A stretch of DNA of 35,553 nucleotides from an uncultured Rhodospirillales bacterium. Lineage in GTDB: Bacteria > Pseudomonadota > Alphaproteobacteria > Acetobacterales > Acetobacteraceae. Of this stretch, positions 1 through 9,376 are shown piece by piece. Under the pieces are notes generated by a model that saw only the letters and a list, made by a program, of their open reading frames with translations, did no database searches and had not been told where the DNA came from. The number at the start of each line of letters is the position of its first letter. Positions within the stretch are counted from its first letter, which is position 1. The translations under genes were made by a program, and so were the position numbers. Location of the stretch: the NCBI GenBank assembly GCA_903928895.1, contig CAIYSR010000054.1:1-35553 (forward strand), read 5' to 3'.

Positions 1-150
1 CCTACACCACCACCCTTCTGCGAATCTGCTATCCGGCGGAGTCGTGGGGGCTGGAAAGCGCACGAGTCCTGCGGTTTTGCGGGGACGACCCGGGGCTCCG
101 AGGTCGTAACGAATGCCAGAATCTCTCTCCAAAGGGCCAATTCTCTCCGC

Positions 151-183
151 GACCTGGGACTAGGGGTGTTTTAGCCCCAGGTC
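151..183. repeat. Inverted repeat, 8-bp perfect stem
   Basis: The arms GACCTGGG (151-158) and CCCAGGTC (176-183) are perfectly complementary around a 17-base spacer. An alternative inner pairing, GGGG with CCCC, is also possible. There is no T-run on either strand, so a classical intrinsic terminator is unlikely. It may be a recombination or protein-binding site, or only an mRNA hairpin. Confidence 0.45.
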
Positions 184-297
184 ATAGTGCATTGAAATAT
201 ATCGAATTATCGGTGCTATATCGCACCGTAAGTTGGAGATTTGATTGGGTGGGTTGGGGAACCGGGAGCGAATCTCCGGTCCCAGGCCACTTCAAGT

Positions 298-352
298 CTC
301 TATGGCATCATGACCAATGCGCCCAAGGGTGAATGCGCACAATGCCATAGAG
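298..352 (-). repeat. Nested inverted repeat just past the end of drmC
   Basis: The outer arms CTCTATGGCAT (298-308) and ATGCCATAGAG (342-352) match perfectly over 11 bp. An inner pair, TGCGC (318-322) and GCGCA (335-339), is nested inside. The element starts 15 nt beyond the drmC stop. It could act as the 3' end structure of the defence operon transcript, although no poly-U tract follows on the minus strand. An element-end or regulatory repeat is the alternative. Confidence 0.5.
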
Positions 353-367
353 CCCAAAGCGCGCGGA

Positions 368-1129
368 CTATGCACTCTTAATCACCCGGGTCTCAATAAG
401 CGCGCACAAATGCGCCCGTAGGCCAAACGGCAAATCGCCGCCGGTTATCAAGACGCCAGCCTCCATGTTCTTCTCAAGGGCATGCCCGGTCAGGTTTGCG
501 CTGGTCAGGAATGCAGTTCTTCCGTCGGCAACCGCCAACTTTGCGTGAACCCGACCGTTGGTGAATGGTGCTGGCCGGTCCGTCCAGGCGTACAACTCCG
601 CCGAAGGTACACAGGTCCTCATTGTGGCGATGGGATCGACCGACAAGCTGCCACCGTGGTTTGAGGAGGTTTCCAGCAGAATTTGAATCTTGATGCCGCG
701 CCCTGCTGCGGCGTTCAGTGCGTCGACGACCGACGAGACATCATATGCGACGAAACTGACGAGGAAGAGGTCGCTCTTCGCATGATCGATGAGATCCAGA
801 AGCACCTGCTCGGTGCGACGGGTGGCGACGGCGGGAGTCGTAGGGCCCGTCCAGACGAGTTCGACACTAGTCTCCCGCTGTGCCTGTTGGCGGGCGTAGG
901 CCGCGCCAACTAAGATACCAGCCAATACCTCGCCTGATATTTTCGTCTTCTTCCAAGCGGCGATCATGCGATCAAGCGCAGTGCGAGCAGCGGGCGTGGT
1001 GACAAGCTGGTGAAGGCCCACATCCTTCTCGGCCGACGGTGAGCCTCGGATACGATCAGCAAGTGCGTCAATCCTCAGCGGAGACAGAAGGGCCACGAGG
1101 TCCGTAGCGGCGATCAGCATCGCAGTCAT
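368..1129 (-). CDS. drmC: DISARM protein DrmC, phospholipase D-like
   Basis: This 253-aa protein carries one phospholipase D/HKD-type motif near residues 195-202 (H195, K197, D202), followed by a typical TSANLTGHALEKN stretch. A helical N-terminal region of about 100 residues precedes the domain. Small single-HKD proteins at the end of drmA-drmB operons are DrmC. Its presence is characteristic of DISARM, but published work finds it dispensable in at least one system. PLD folds cut phosphodiester bonds and usually need two HKD motifs, so a dimer is expected. The ATG overlaps the drmB stop by one base (TGATG), implying translational coupling. It is the last gene of the operon, with a nested hairpin just after the stop. 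Confidence 0.9.
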   Translation of the reverse strand: MTAMLIAATDLVALLSPLRIDALADRIRGSPSAEKDVGLHQLVTTPAARTALDRMIAAWKKTKISGEVLAGILVGAAYARQQAQRETSVELVWTGPTTPAVATRRTEQVLLDLIDHAKSDLFLVSFVAYDVSSVVDALNAAAGRGIKIQILLETSSNHGGSLSVDPIATMRTCVPSAELYAWTDRPAPFTNGRVHAKLAVADGRTAFLTSANLTGHALEKNMEAGVLITGGDLPFGLRAHLCALIETRVIKSA

Positions 1130-2970
1130 CAGACGGTCTCGAAAAAGGCTGCATCGGGGTTTTCTAGCGTGGGCACGACCAGCGAGCGATCCAGATGGCG
1201 ATTGCCGCGCTCACATGAGGTCTCCGACACAAAAGAACATGCGTGACACGCTGCGCCGTGGAGCGACTGATCTTTGCTCGGGTCATGTTCCGCACAGAGC
1301 GGATCGGATGCACAAATGTGGGCTCGGTCTAGTGCCTGGCGCAGAAGTCGGCCGAGATTTTCGGGGTTCCCAAGCTCGACCAGCCCCCCCAGCGTTCCAT
1401 CGGAGTCTGCAGCGGCCGTGTAGATAAGAAATCCGGCTTGATCCATGCCGTCGTCGACATCTGCGTATATTCGCTCACGAACGCTCGCAGCATTGTATCC
1501 GCACTCCAGGGCCAGTTCGCGGATGAGCATATGCGCGAGGGTATGGAGCATGACGTAGCGGACACCCGGATAACCTTCGTTCGGATCAAGGTTTCGTTTG
1601 TGGCGCCATCCTCGGTGCCCCTGTCGGAGCCTTGCATCAATCGCCTTTACGGGGGCCTTTTCCGCCCAAATCTTCAAAGCATCAGAATTGAAACTGATGA
1701 AAATGCCTTCTCCGTGGACTTGGGTGGCGGGCACCCAGTTCGGCGCGGCACGTCCGAGTGGTGCCCGTGGAGCTGCATCGTCTCCAGCGCCCTCATCAGG
1801 GGACTCGACTCTCGTGAATCCGAGGAGAGCGTTCACCTCTCGAAGACGCTCTAGCAAAAGCACGCGCGTGATCGCTGGATCGAATCCGGAAGGGACGCCT
1901 ACTTTCTTGCTCATGAAGTGCGGGTAGTCGGTGGGAGGGTTGGCAGCTGTGAGCACATCCCATTCGGGACCCTTCAAATCGCTTTGCTCGACCTTGGGTC
2001 CGCCATTGCGGTGGGCTTCTACCGCCGTCCAGATCTGCTCGTCGGTGAATTGGTCTATGCCGGGCAGCTGAGCCGTCTTCTTCAGTGTTTTTACGACGAA
2101 TGACACTTCGGAGACAGACGAAACGTCCTCGAAGAACGTCCAGCCGTCCGCGATCAGTTGAGCCAAGGGACTTCCCGTCTGCGGGATGGCGAGGACCGAT
2201 AGCGTTACGGGAAACCAGCCATTCGTCGCTCCGAGAAGAATGGCGCGAGGGTCTTCGCTGCAATCATCTTCGAATCTGTCGATATGCGGATGCCGTCCGC
2301 GGCACCCCGGTAGATTGTCTCGACCAGCCTGTCCGAACGCCTGCGCCATGTTCTTCGATTTGCTACAGCCGTCACACTTGACCCAAAGGTTCTCGGTCTG
2401 AAGCGATGCGCCGCTCTCAAAAAAACGTAGTGTTGCGCGGCATGGATCCGGCCCGCCATGGACAAACCAGTGCCAGGCGAAGTCATCCAAATGGCCGGCA
2501 CGGCAGGCCATGAGGAAGCGAGCTGGAACGGCATCGGCATCCCTGGCCCGTCCAGTGTTGCTTGATCCCCGGCAGCCTTCATGCACAAATCGTGTCGACT
2601 CTGGACGGTACCGGTTCTCCTTCAGCTTGAACAATCCGGCATCATAGGGTGACAGCAAGCCGCATTTCACGCAGCGGAGCCACCGCGGAAAAGGCTTCAC
2701 GGGGACGCCTATCAGTGCCGCGGCAGAAAAGGGATCAACGATATCCCTCTCGCCTATCGGGGGCATGCGCAATGAATCGACCTGTGGTCCAAGGACACTT
2801 CGAACATTGGCCAGTAGCCGCCCCTCTTGAATCGGCTGGCATCTGTCCTTCTCCCAGCGATCGATGCCCATCGTGACCACCGATATGTTGGGGAGGTCGA
2901 TCAAAGCTCCCGGACCATAGGTCCATAGAAGCTGGCTCGGTCGGATCTCGCCTACAGGTGTCCTGCTCAT
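1129..2970 (-). CDS. drmB: DISARM protein DrmB (DUF1998)
   Basis: I chose the ATG at 2970 (613 aa) over an upstream in-frame start at 3009. A strong GAGGAGG ribosome site lies about 7 nt before it, and the ATG overlaps the drmA stop as ATGA. The N-terminus has the DrmB-like signature RPSQLLWTYGPGALIDLP. A Cys pair CVKC lies near residues 100-103, with further Cys/His pairs around 120-240. A DUF1998 block includes HTLAHML near 476-482, and a Cys-rich cluster covers about 554-587, consistent with zinc binding. In characterised systems DrmB forms the core complex with the DrmA helicase, and the gene order here fits that partnership. Family assignment is firm; the biochemical role in this operon is inferred. 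Confidence 0.93.
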   Translation of the reverse strand: MSRTPVGEIRPSQLLWTYGPGALIDLPNISVVTMGIDRWEKDRCQPIQEGRLLANVRSVLGPQVDSLRMPPIGERDIVDPFSAAALIGVPVKPFPRWLRCVKCGLLSPYDAGLFKLKENRYRPESTRFVHEGCRGSSNTGRARDADAVPARFLMACRAGHLDDFAWHWFVHGGPDPCRATLRFFESGASLQTENLWVKCDGCSKSKNMAQAFGQAGRDNLPGCRGRHPHIDRFEDDCSEDPRAILLGATNGWFPVTLSVLAIPQTGSPLAQLIADGWTFFEDVSSVSEVSFVVKTLKKTAQLPGIDQFTDEQIWTAVEAHRNGGPKVEQSDLKGPEWDVLTAANPPTDYPHFMSKKVGVPSGFDPAITRVLLLERLREVNALLGFTRVESPDEGAGDDAAPRAPLGRAAPNWVPATQVHGEGIFISFNSDALKIWAEKAPVKAIDARLRQGHRGWRHKRNLDPNEGYPGVRYVMLHTLAHMLIRELALECGYNAASVRERIYADVDDGMDQAGFLIYTAAADSDGTLGGLVELGNPENLGRLLRQALDRAHICASDPLCAEHDPSKDQSLHGAACHACSFVSETSCERGNRHLDRSLVVPTLENPDAAFFETV

Positions 2971-5900
2971 TGCCGATCCTCCTCGGCTCTGGTCACTTTC
3001 GGTCGCCAAGTCGGATCAGTGGTCGAGCGGTCGTCCTCCATCACAAGTCTTACGCCTGGCTCGACCTCGCGCATGGACATCGGGACTGTCCAGTCGGTCC
3101 AGGGCTTGATGCCGGGTGCTGATAGGAGCGGATAGGCGGTGGGGCCGGCGCCATACTTTTGGTAGACGAGCGTTCGCCCGCCAACGCCTGCTTCACTGGC
3201 CCATTCGTCGGCACGGCTCTTCATTTCGGCTTCGGCTAGCGCCTTCTTTCCCGAATCCTCGGTCACTTCCCAGGTTCGGGCGGTAATCGCGGCTATCGTT
3301 TCAAGCATCTCGTGGAGGCTTGGGCTATTCATGGCGCCGGCCCCGTCGTTCGCGGCGAATGGATCGTAGGTGTGGCGCATAATCGAAAGCATCGCGCCCG
3401 TAAGTCCTCGGTCCAACGCACGCGGCGAGAATGGCGTGACAGATTGGGCTTCGACGTGCTGGTAGAAAGTCGCGTGGTAGTGTTCGAACGTCTCGTAGTG
3501 CGACAGGTCGCGCGGCCGCGCCCAAGTCAACACCGTCGCCACGAGTCCTGGCGGCGTGCGGCCCACGCGGCTTGTCGCTTGGATATATTCGGCAGTTCCC
3601 TTGGGCTGGCCGTTGACGACCATCACCCCAAGGCGGTTCACGTCCACACCGACTGACAGCATGTTGGTCGCAAGGACGGCATCGATTGGTCTTGCGTCTC
3701 CGGGTTTCCTGTTGGTCACCCATTTGGCTTGCGCAGAGTCATAGGTCCCGTCGAACGGGACCTCGAGCTGATCTAGGTATCGAGGAATGTCCTGACTGGA
3801 GACGCGCGACGTCAATTCGCTGACTTCTTCAACGCGTCGCTGGCAGAGCCCCGGCCGGTCCACCAAGCTCATATTGACGCGGAAAGAACGCGTCTGGACG
3901 TCGTCTTCCGCCAACCGCTTCATGCCACCGAGCTCTCGGAGCGAGTTGAAATAGCCGACGAGCGTCATATAGGGGTCCGCTATCGGGCCGAACCGATCGA
4001 ACAGGGCCTGGGCGGCAGTGAGGAATGCCGTGTATGTCCTGATCAGAACTGCTGGACGCGAGCTACCAGGCGCACAGATGCCCATGTAGCGCCGCCCGGG
4101 TTTCTCGCTGATCGGACGTTGAACGGAAAAAAAGTTGTCTTCGACGTCAAGTCCGGTCGGAGGAAACACAGAGATCCTCCGCATGAACACGTTTCGCACT
4201 TGATCATCGGCACGCCGCACGGTTGCTGTTGATGCGACGACCTTCGGTCGAACTTTAGTGCCGCCGAGGGTCCAGCTGCTCAGCTCATCGACGGCCGTCT
4301 CATACAGGCCCACCATCGTACCCAGTGGACCGCTGATGAGGTGGAACTCATCCTGAATGATCAGGTCTGGCGGCCTGATGGCGCGGACTGGCTTCACACT
4401 GGCGGCTGGATATGAGCCTCGCGCTCGATGCCCGGTGCCACAGTCATGGCTCGGCCAAAGCAGGCCATGGCGTCCGCACTCCTGCTCGACCCGGCCGAAA
4501 AGATTCCGCACTTCCGGGCGCCACGCCATCATGGCGAACTTGTCCACGGTCGCGATCATCATAGTCGGAGGACGGTGATAAATCTCTTCGTCGACGACCT
4601 TCACCGGCAGGCCGGGGTGAGGCTGGCCACTCGATTTTGCTTTCGAGAAGTCGCATCCACCGAGCTTGTCTCCGCAGTGGATCAGGGTTCGGCCGGCGAT
4701 CCTGTCTACCTCGATGTCGCGTCCGCCGGAGATTTCAGAGCCGCACCACGGGCAGCTAGTCAGCTGTGCGGGCGAAGCTATCCCCGCCTTATTCCGATCA
4801 TTGTTGCGAATGGCGTCGACGGCTTGATGAGACGCTTCGGTCGTGCCCGGCGTGACACGGTTGCCGACCCATAAGCCTAGCGAGAACGGCTCCTTGCCCC
4901 AGGTCTTGTCATCCGCGCGGCGGATGACTTCCATCGCGCAGAGCAAGGTAGTCGCCCGCTGGAACTGCTGCAGGGTCAGAAGGCGCAGCGTGTAGCGCAT
5001 GATGACGGCGAGGCCGCGCGTCGCGTCCAAACCACCCAGATCATTCTTCAATCGTCGCATCGCCATGGCGAAGGCGGCCACGCCGAGATAGGCCTCGGTC
5101 TTGCCGCCACCGGTCGGAAACCAGAGGAGATCGGCGAATGCCTCAACGGGCTTCGTTCGGTCCGGATGGGCGGGATCAGCAAGCGATGGGATGGACAGAA
5201 GCAGGAATGCGAGCTGGAACGGGCGCCACGATCTGTTCTTCGGGACGTCCAGTGTAGCGACGTCGACTTCCTCGTTTCGCCTGCGCTTGAGCGAGTATAT
5301 GCTTCGCACGCGCTGCATCGCCATGGACCGGTTGGCGAAGCGGAAAGCTTCCAACGCGTTCACATCGGTAAAAAGAGTATCCTGACCTTCCCGAAGGCGG
5401 CGCAGGATCTCCTCACAGCGCGCAATTACGTCTTTGCCAGGATCGTCGAAACCGGTGATCTCGGTTCCCAACCGCTTCTTTTGCTCGTCGATCCAGACAG
5501 CGTAATCGTCGATCAGGCAGGATAGCGCCTCGCGGAGACCGTCAGGGCCCATTTCGGCCAGACGTGTCATGTCGAGCCACCCTTCATCGAGCATGCGCCG
5601 CATGGCGGGACGGTCTCTCGAGTCGAGGCCTGGGGTTTCCGTTACGGCGACTTCGTATCGGGGCACGATCTCGGTTCGGACGAGGTGCGCTTTCGCCGAG
5701 TCATCGCGTGTCGTTTCGGCATGGACTGACACCCCGTGTCCGACGGCGTATTCCAGACGGCTGCGATATATGAGCGCAAGCCGGTCGCGTTCCGGGTCGT
5801 CGACCACTACCTCATTGGACGGGCGCCGCCGGAAAACCGCTTTGTCAGTATCGCCCTCGGCGGCTTGGACGCTGATCTTTGGCTGGAACAGCCATGCGCG

Positions 5901-6944
5901 GTCCTTATTGTCGTCTGGCTCCAGTTGGCCATTCACCAGGAACAGAGTGACGAGCCGTTCGCCCTTGTTGTTCGTCCGCACCGTGCCCTGCAAGCGGACG
6001 TCCGGCTGGTCTCGATCGGGGGTGGACGGCTTGATCTGGCCATCGACGAGGGGCAGCGTGACCACACCGCCGCAGGGGATCCGTTGCCAGACTCGGACCT
6101 TTACTTCTTCCTCGTGACCCGTCGCGCGGTTCTTACGGGTCTTGACGACCTTATGCTCGCCATTGGGAACACGTTCATAGCGCCCCCAGCGTGCGTCGAC
6201 GGTCAATTTCGCGACGTCGGGTGCCACGCAGAAGGTGAGGCCCATGCTGGATGGGACAAGGGACTGGTTGTTCGTGGTGTCGATCTCGTCAAGGGCGTCA
6301 TCCTCGGTTTCCACTCGGCCCGATGCGCTCGCGAATTCGGCGCCGGGCTCGTGGAGCGGCGCTGCTCGCTCATCCTCCAGGTCGCCGCTTTCCTCGGCCG
6401 CCGAGGCAGGCTCAACCCGAGCTTCCTGGTCGTCGTCCGGCCGCCGCGGGGCCAGCTTCCCGACAAGATAGCGGTCGCGAACGCTCATGTCCTTTATCTG
6501 CTCGTGCGGTCCACCGGCGGGGCCGAGAAGATCGTCGCGGATAGCTAATTCGAGCAGATCGCGCACATAGGCGACATTCTGGATGAGTGGAACGTCAGCG
6601 ACTGCGGTACCGCCTAGCGCGATGATTTTTGCAAGGTCCTCGGGACGGAGTCGTCCGATGGGGCCGGAAGGTAGCCTCAGACCGATGTCGATGACGGAGG
6701 TTTGCGGACAGACTGCGTGCATTCGGTCGAAATAGATCGTCGTTGTCGCAAGATCGGAACGTATACGTAGAATCCGACCGACGCACTTCAGGGCGCCGTT
6801 GGCTTCAGCCGCGACGACCCAATGCCCTTCGTCCAAAGCAGCGAAGGTCGAACGCGCTCCGTCTAGTCGAATGACGTGAGGGCCAAGCCATGTCGGTTCC
6901 TTGGTGAGCCATCCTTGTCCGCTTGGATCAATGATCGAGGTCAT
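2967..6944 (-). CDS. drmA: DISARM helicase DrmA
   Basis: This 1325-aa superfamily 2 helicase has Walker A FPTGGGKTE near 609-617, a DEFH box near 865-868, motif III-like STATV near 904-908, and motif VI QATSRVGR near 1123-1130. A putative zinc site (CPWC near 731-734, then CGDKLGGC) sits between Walker A and the DEFH box. About 165-222 is an acidic, low-complexity linker. Length and layout match DrmA, the DISARM DNA translocase that works with DrmB and discriminates incoming DNA. The ATG follows a GGGGGCG ribosome site. It starts 20 nt after the 331-aa gene and overlaps drmB by 4 nt. Confidence 0.94.
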   Translation of the reverse strand: MTSIIDPSGQGWLTKEPTWLGPHVIRLDGARSTFAALDEGHWVVAAEANGALKCVGRILRIRSDLATTTIYFDRMHAVCPQTSVIDIGLRLPSGPIGRLRPEDLAKIIALGGTAVADVPLIQNVAYVRDLLELAIRDDLLGPAGGPHEQIKDMSVRDRYLVGKLAPRRPDDDQEARVEPASAAEESGDLEDERAAPLHEPGAEFASASGRVETEDDALDEIDTTNNQSLVPSSMGLTFCVAPDVAKLTVDARWGRYERVPNGEHKVVKTRKNRATGHEEEVKVRVWQRIPCGGVVTLPLVDGQIKPSTPDRDQPDVRLQGTVRTNNKGERLVTLFLVNGQLEPDDNKDRAWLFQPKISVQAAEGDTDKAVFRRRPSNEVVVDDPERDRLALIYRSRLEYAVGHGVSVHAETTRDDSAKAHLVRTEIVPRYEVAVTETPGLDSRDRPAMRRMLDEGWLDMTRLAEMGPDGLREALSCLIDDYAVWIDEQKKRLGTEITGFDDPGKDVIARCEEILRRLREGQDTLFTDVNALEAFRFANRSMAMQRVRSIYSLKRRRNEEVDVATLDVPKNRSWRPFQLAFLLLSIPSLADPAHPDRTKPVEAFADLLWFPTGGGKTEAYLGVAAFAMAMRRLKNDLGGLDATRGLAVIMRYTLRLLTLQQFQRATTLLCAMEVIRRADDKTWGKEPFSLGLWVGNRVTPGTTEASHQAVDAIRNNDRNKAGIASPAQLTSCPWCGSEISGGRDIEVDRIAGRTLIHCGDKLGGCDFSKAKSSGQPHPGLPVKVVDEEIYHRPPTMMIATVDKFAMMAWRPEVRNLFGRVEQECGRHGLLWPSHDCGTGHRARGSYPAASVKPVRAIRPPDLIIQDEFHLISGPLGTMVGLYETAVDELSSWTLGGTKVRPKVVASTATVRRADDQVRNVFMRRISVFPPTGLDVEDNFFSVQRPISEKPGRRYMGICAPGSSRPAVLIRTYTAFLTAAQALFDRFGPIADPYMTLVGYFNSLRELGGMKRLAEDDVQTRSFRVNMSLVDRPGLCQRRVEEVSELTSRVSSQDIPRYLDQLEVPFDGTYDSAQAKWVTNRKPGDARPIDAVLATNMLSVGVDVNRLGVMVVNGQPKGTAEYIQATSRVGRTPPGLVATVLTWARPRDLSHYETFEHYHATFYQHVEAQSVTPFSPRALDRGLTGAMLSIMRHTYDPFAANDGAGAMNSPSLHEMLETIAAITARTWEVTEDSGKKALAEAEMKSRADEWASEAGVGGRTLVYQKYGAGPTAYPLLSAPGIKPWTDWTVPMSMREVEPGVRLVMEDDRSTTDPTWRPKVTRAEEDRQ

Positions 6945-6964
6945 GTGTCGCCCCCATTGAGCTT

Positions 6965-7960
6965 CTATAGCTCGACGCGAGAAAAGTGCGGGTAGATTCG
7001 ATAGAACTTCCTGAAAACCAAGAATGGATCCTCGCCCATGTCGGACTTAGGCAAATCGAAGGACAGTTTCGCCCGAGCGTCTTCGCTCGACTCCATCGTC
7101 AACCGCTCCAGGGTGGAAAGGGCTGGCAGGTCGAGACGATGGGGGGAGTCTGGTATCGAGTGGAATTCCCACCCCTGCAGAAGATCATCGATTGATCTCT
7201 CGTTGGGGGCGCATATCACGAGTGCCGCGGTCACCATCGCCTGACCGTCTTTGTAGTGGGTCGCCAGCGCCCACACCATCCGACGATCACGAAAGTTGAG
7301 CGCTTCCTTTTCGACCGCCAGCTTGAGGACGCGGAGCAAGCTCAAACCGTAGTTCTTGTGTGTCATGCAGTCGGCGGGCAGCCCGCTCGGGAAGAGGTGC
7401 CCGACCCGCTCCTTGAAGCGAGCGAGTCGCCACTCCTGTGTCGTCGGCTTTTGCTTACGGTCAGCCGACGCCGAGTCGTCGACTTCAACAGATATTTCGT
7501 TGGTGGTCGGCTTTCCGAGAGACTCCGGATTTGCGTTGAGCGTCACGCGCAGCACGCTTCCGAGTGGAACCGTTCCGATGGTTCGTGCGAAGCGTTCGAT
7601 CTGCGTGGTGATGCCTTTTGGCTCCGTGTAATCAAACCAGATGATCGCAGGCGCTTCGAATTCTTGTCCGTCCAGATAATCTTCGAGCGTCGCGTGGACG
7701 CATTCGATCGATGCGATCGGACGATTGAAGAGTTGCCGCTTGTGAACCTCTAGTTCGGTTTCCACACATGCCATCCGACTGACGCCGAGCCGGGCGTGCA
7801 CCAATCTGAAATCCTCCAGAAAGGGGCCGCCGAGTCCGATGTACTGGTATTTTTCCAGCGACAGACTGGGAGCCAGCCGCATCAGCAGCGACAGGAACAG
7901 TTCACGGTCAACGGCCTTATTGGGCCTCAACCGATACGGGAGTGACGATCCGGTGCTCAT
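6965..7960 (-). CDS. Putative Rossmann-fold methyltransferase-like protein, partner of the GHKL ATPase
   Basis: I do not recognise a named family for this 331-aa protein. The first half reads like a class I methyltransferase-type Rossmann fold: a glycine-rich loop YIGLGGPF near residues 38-45, an acidic strand end VETE, a further strand-helix unit ECVHATLEDYL, WFDYTEP after the fourth strand, and VLRVTLNAN after it. The glycine loop is not a standard GxGxG, so SAM binding is unproven. The second half is helical with a conserved-looking THKNYGLSLLRVLK block. There is no signal peptide or membrane segment. It starts 3 nt after the GHKL ATPase stop and ends 20 nt before drmA, so both genes sit inside the DISARM backbone. 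It could instead be a non-enzymatic Rossmann partner of the ATPase. Confidence 0.75.
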   Translation of the reverse strand: MSTGSSLPYRLRPNKAVDRELFLSLLMRLAPSLSLEKYQYIGLGGPFLEDFRLVHARLGVSRMACVETELEVHKRQLFNRPIASIECVHATLEDYLDGQEFEAPAIIWFDYTEPKGITTQIERFARTIGTVPLGSVLRVTLNANPESLGKPTTNEISVEVDDSASADRKQKPTTQEWRLARFKERVGHLFPSGLPADCMTHKNYGLSLLRVLKLAVEKEALNFRDRRMVWALATHYKDGQAMVTAALVICAPNERSIDDLLQGWEFHSIPDSPHRLDLPALSTLERLTMESSEDARAKLSFDLPKSDMGEDPFLVFRKFYRIYPHFSRVEL

Positions 7961-7963
7961 GTA

Positions 7964-9376
7964 TCAGCCGTCCCGCTTCTTGGCTTTGGTGAGCGTTAGC
8001 TCGAAACATTTTTCACCTATGATTCCCGGCTTCTCATCATCCACGTCGAACAGCATCTTGGAGACGAGCCGTATTTCCTCGATGGGCCGCGAGAATACGA
8101 TCCTCCGCGACGAGGGGGTCTTACCTGGTGGTTCTGGCAGTACTCGCGCCTTCTGTGGATTGAACTCGACCTGGTCGCCCGTTTTCCTGACCTCATCGCG
8201 CGATACGACTGCAGCGATTGCTGCCTTCAACGGAAGTGGACGTGCATCCTCCCAGTAGTTCGACTGGTCGGCACGGGGGTGATTCTTCCACTGGTTCGTA
8301 TACGAAATCCAGATTCGCATACCCTCTTTCATCTTTACCAGTGACTCGAGCCATACGTTCGACGACGTGTCGAGCGCGCGCTTTGTCGTCGTGACCGGGA
8401 GCTTGTCGGCTCGTTTCGAGCGGAACTCGATGATGCCGGTGATGATGGCGAACTGCGGGTGGTACAGCGGAATTCCGTCACCCCAACCAGTGAGACGACT
8501 TTTGTCGCCGACGATCACCGCGCGATCGTTGCAGAGGACCGTCCAGCCGGCGGTGGCCGAAGAGCGGTCACCCTCGAAATCCGCGTCGTCCTCCTTGTCG
8601 GTGCCGAGGCTGCGCCCGGTGTTCAAGCCGACCGTGATCGAGACCAGTACATCGTCGATCGTCTTCTGAAACACGAAAGGTGCGGGTCCATCGTCGCGCT
8701 TTGACACGAGTACCTCGACGAGCACTGGCTCAACCGGTTTGCCGTTGAGATCTACCTTGAGGCCCAACTGTAGGAACATGGTGAAGTGTTCGGAGATGGC
8801 GGTGCGAACCTCGTTCTCGAACGCTTCGTTGGCGAAGTGTCTAGAGACGCCGTCATACAGTTCACGGACTTGGATGATCGTGCCTGGTTCGGCGAGCTTT
8901 TCACTTGCTTCTGTCGGTTCGTTGATCGGCAGCGGCTCCCAGCCTTTGGCGTCGAGCCAGGCCGAGGTGATCGGGACCTCGAATGTGTCCACGCCGTGCC
9001 GGGTCCGCACGAGCGCCTCGTGTCCCATCTTGAAGATCGCACGTTTCATTCCCACGCCGTACATGCCGATGGTCTCGGTATCCGAATCGCGCTCGTCTCC
9101 TGTGTCGCGGCCCATTTTGAACGCATAGTTCTTCGCGATCTCACGCGGGATGCCGCCGCAATTGTCCTCGATCGCAAAATGATCCGCGGCGAGTTCGATC
9201 TTAACGAAATGCTGCGTGTAGTCGACGTCGTTGCCATTCGCGAGCCGGAGTGCACCGTCAATACAGTTATCGAGAAGGTCTAGGATCGCATCAGCGAGGT
9301 TAATGTCGCGCGTCAGCATCGAGACGAAGAACTGTTTGGTCGGGACCGCTATAGCGGTGTCCGCACTCGGTTTCAT
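7964..9376 (-). CDS. GHKL (Hsp90/MutL/MORC-type) ATPase inserted in the DISARM operon
   Basis: This 470-aa protein has an N-terminal Bergerat ATP-binding fold. The N box is ADAILDLLDNCIDGA near residues 28-42, the G1 box is EDNCGGI near 74-80, and the G2 glycine loop is GMYGVGMKRA near 104-113. This resembles the HATPase_c_3 type found in MORC-, MutL- and Hsp90-like ATPases, whose N-domains dimerise when ATP binds. There is no histidine-kinase phosphoacceptor domain and no membrane segment, so a sensor kinase is unlikely. The C-terminal half is a second mixed domain of unknown role. It overlaps drmMI by 4 nt (ATGA) and is followed after 3 nt by the 331-aa gene. A DNA-clamp or assembly role in defence is inference. 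Confidence 0.88.
   Translation of the reverse strand: MKPSADTAIAVPTKQFFVSMLTRDINLADAILDLLDNCIDGALRLANGNDVDYTQHFVKIELAADHFAIEDNCGGIPREIAKNYAFKMGRDTGDERDSDTETIGMYGVGMKRAIFKMGHEALVRTRHGVDTFEVPITSAWLDAKGWEPLPINEPTEASEKLAEPGTIIQVRELYDGVSRHFANEAFENEVRTAISEHFTMFLQLGLKVDLNGKPVEPVLVEVLVSKRDDGPAPFVFQKTIDDVLVSITVGLNTGRSLGTDKEDDADFEGDRSSATAGWTVLCNDRAVIVGDKSRLTGWGDGIPLYHPQFAIITGIIEFRSKRADKLPVTTTKRALDTSSNVWLESLVKMKEGMRIWISYTNQWKNHPRADQSNYWEDARPLPLKAAIAAVVSRDEVRKTGDQVEFNPQKARVLPEPPGKTPSSRRIVFSRPIEEIRLVSKMLFDVDDEKPGIIGEKCFELTLTKAKKRDG

Larger units (their letters stand above)
1..367. other. Non-coding left flank downstream of drmC
   Basis: I see no convincing gene in these 367 bases on either strand. The stretch is noticeably AT-richer around 190-250 than the genes beside it. 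It contains two inverted repeats, listed separately (151-183 and 298-352). It lies just past the stop of the last gene of the minus-strand defence operon, so it holds that operon's 3' untranslated region and possibly the left edge of the island. No tRNA or attachment site was recognised by eye. Confidence 0.6.

Noticed and set aside
4084-4094. Operator-like ATGTAGCGCC inside drmA
   Set aside because: Only partial match, no symmetry, within coding sequence; chance occurrence is expected.
5736-6548. 270-codon plus-strand frame inside drmA
   Set aside because: Antisense to the N-terminal region of DrmA; no recognisable protein features.
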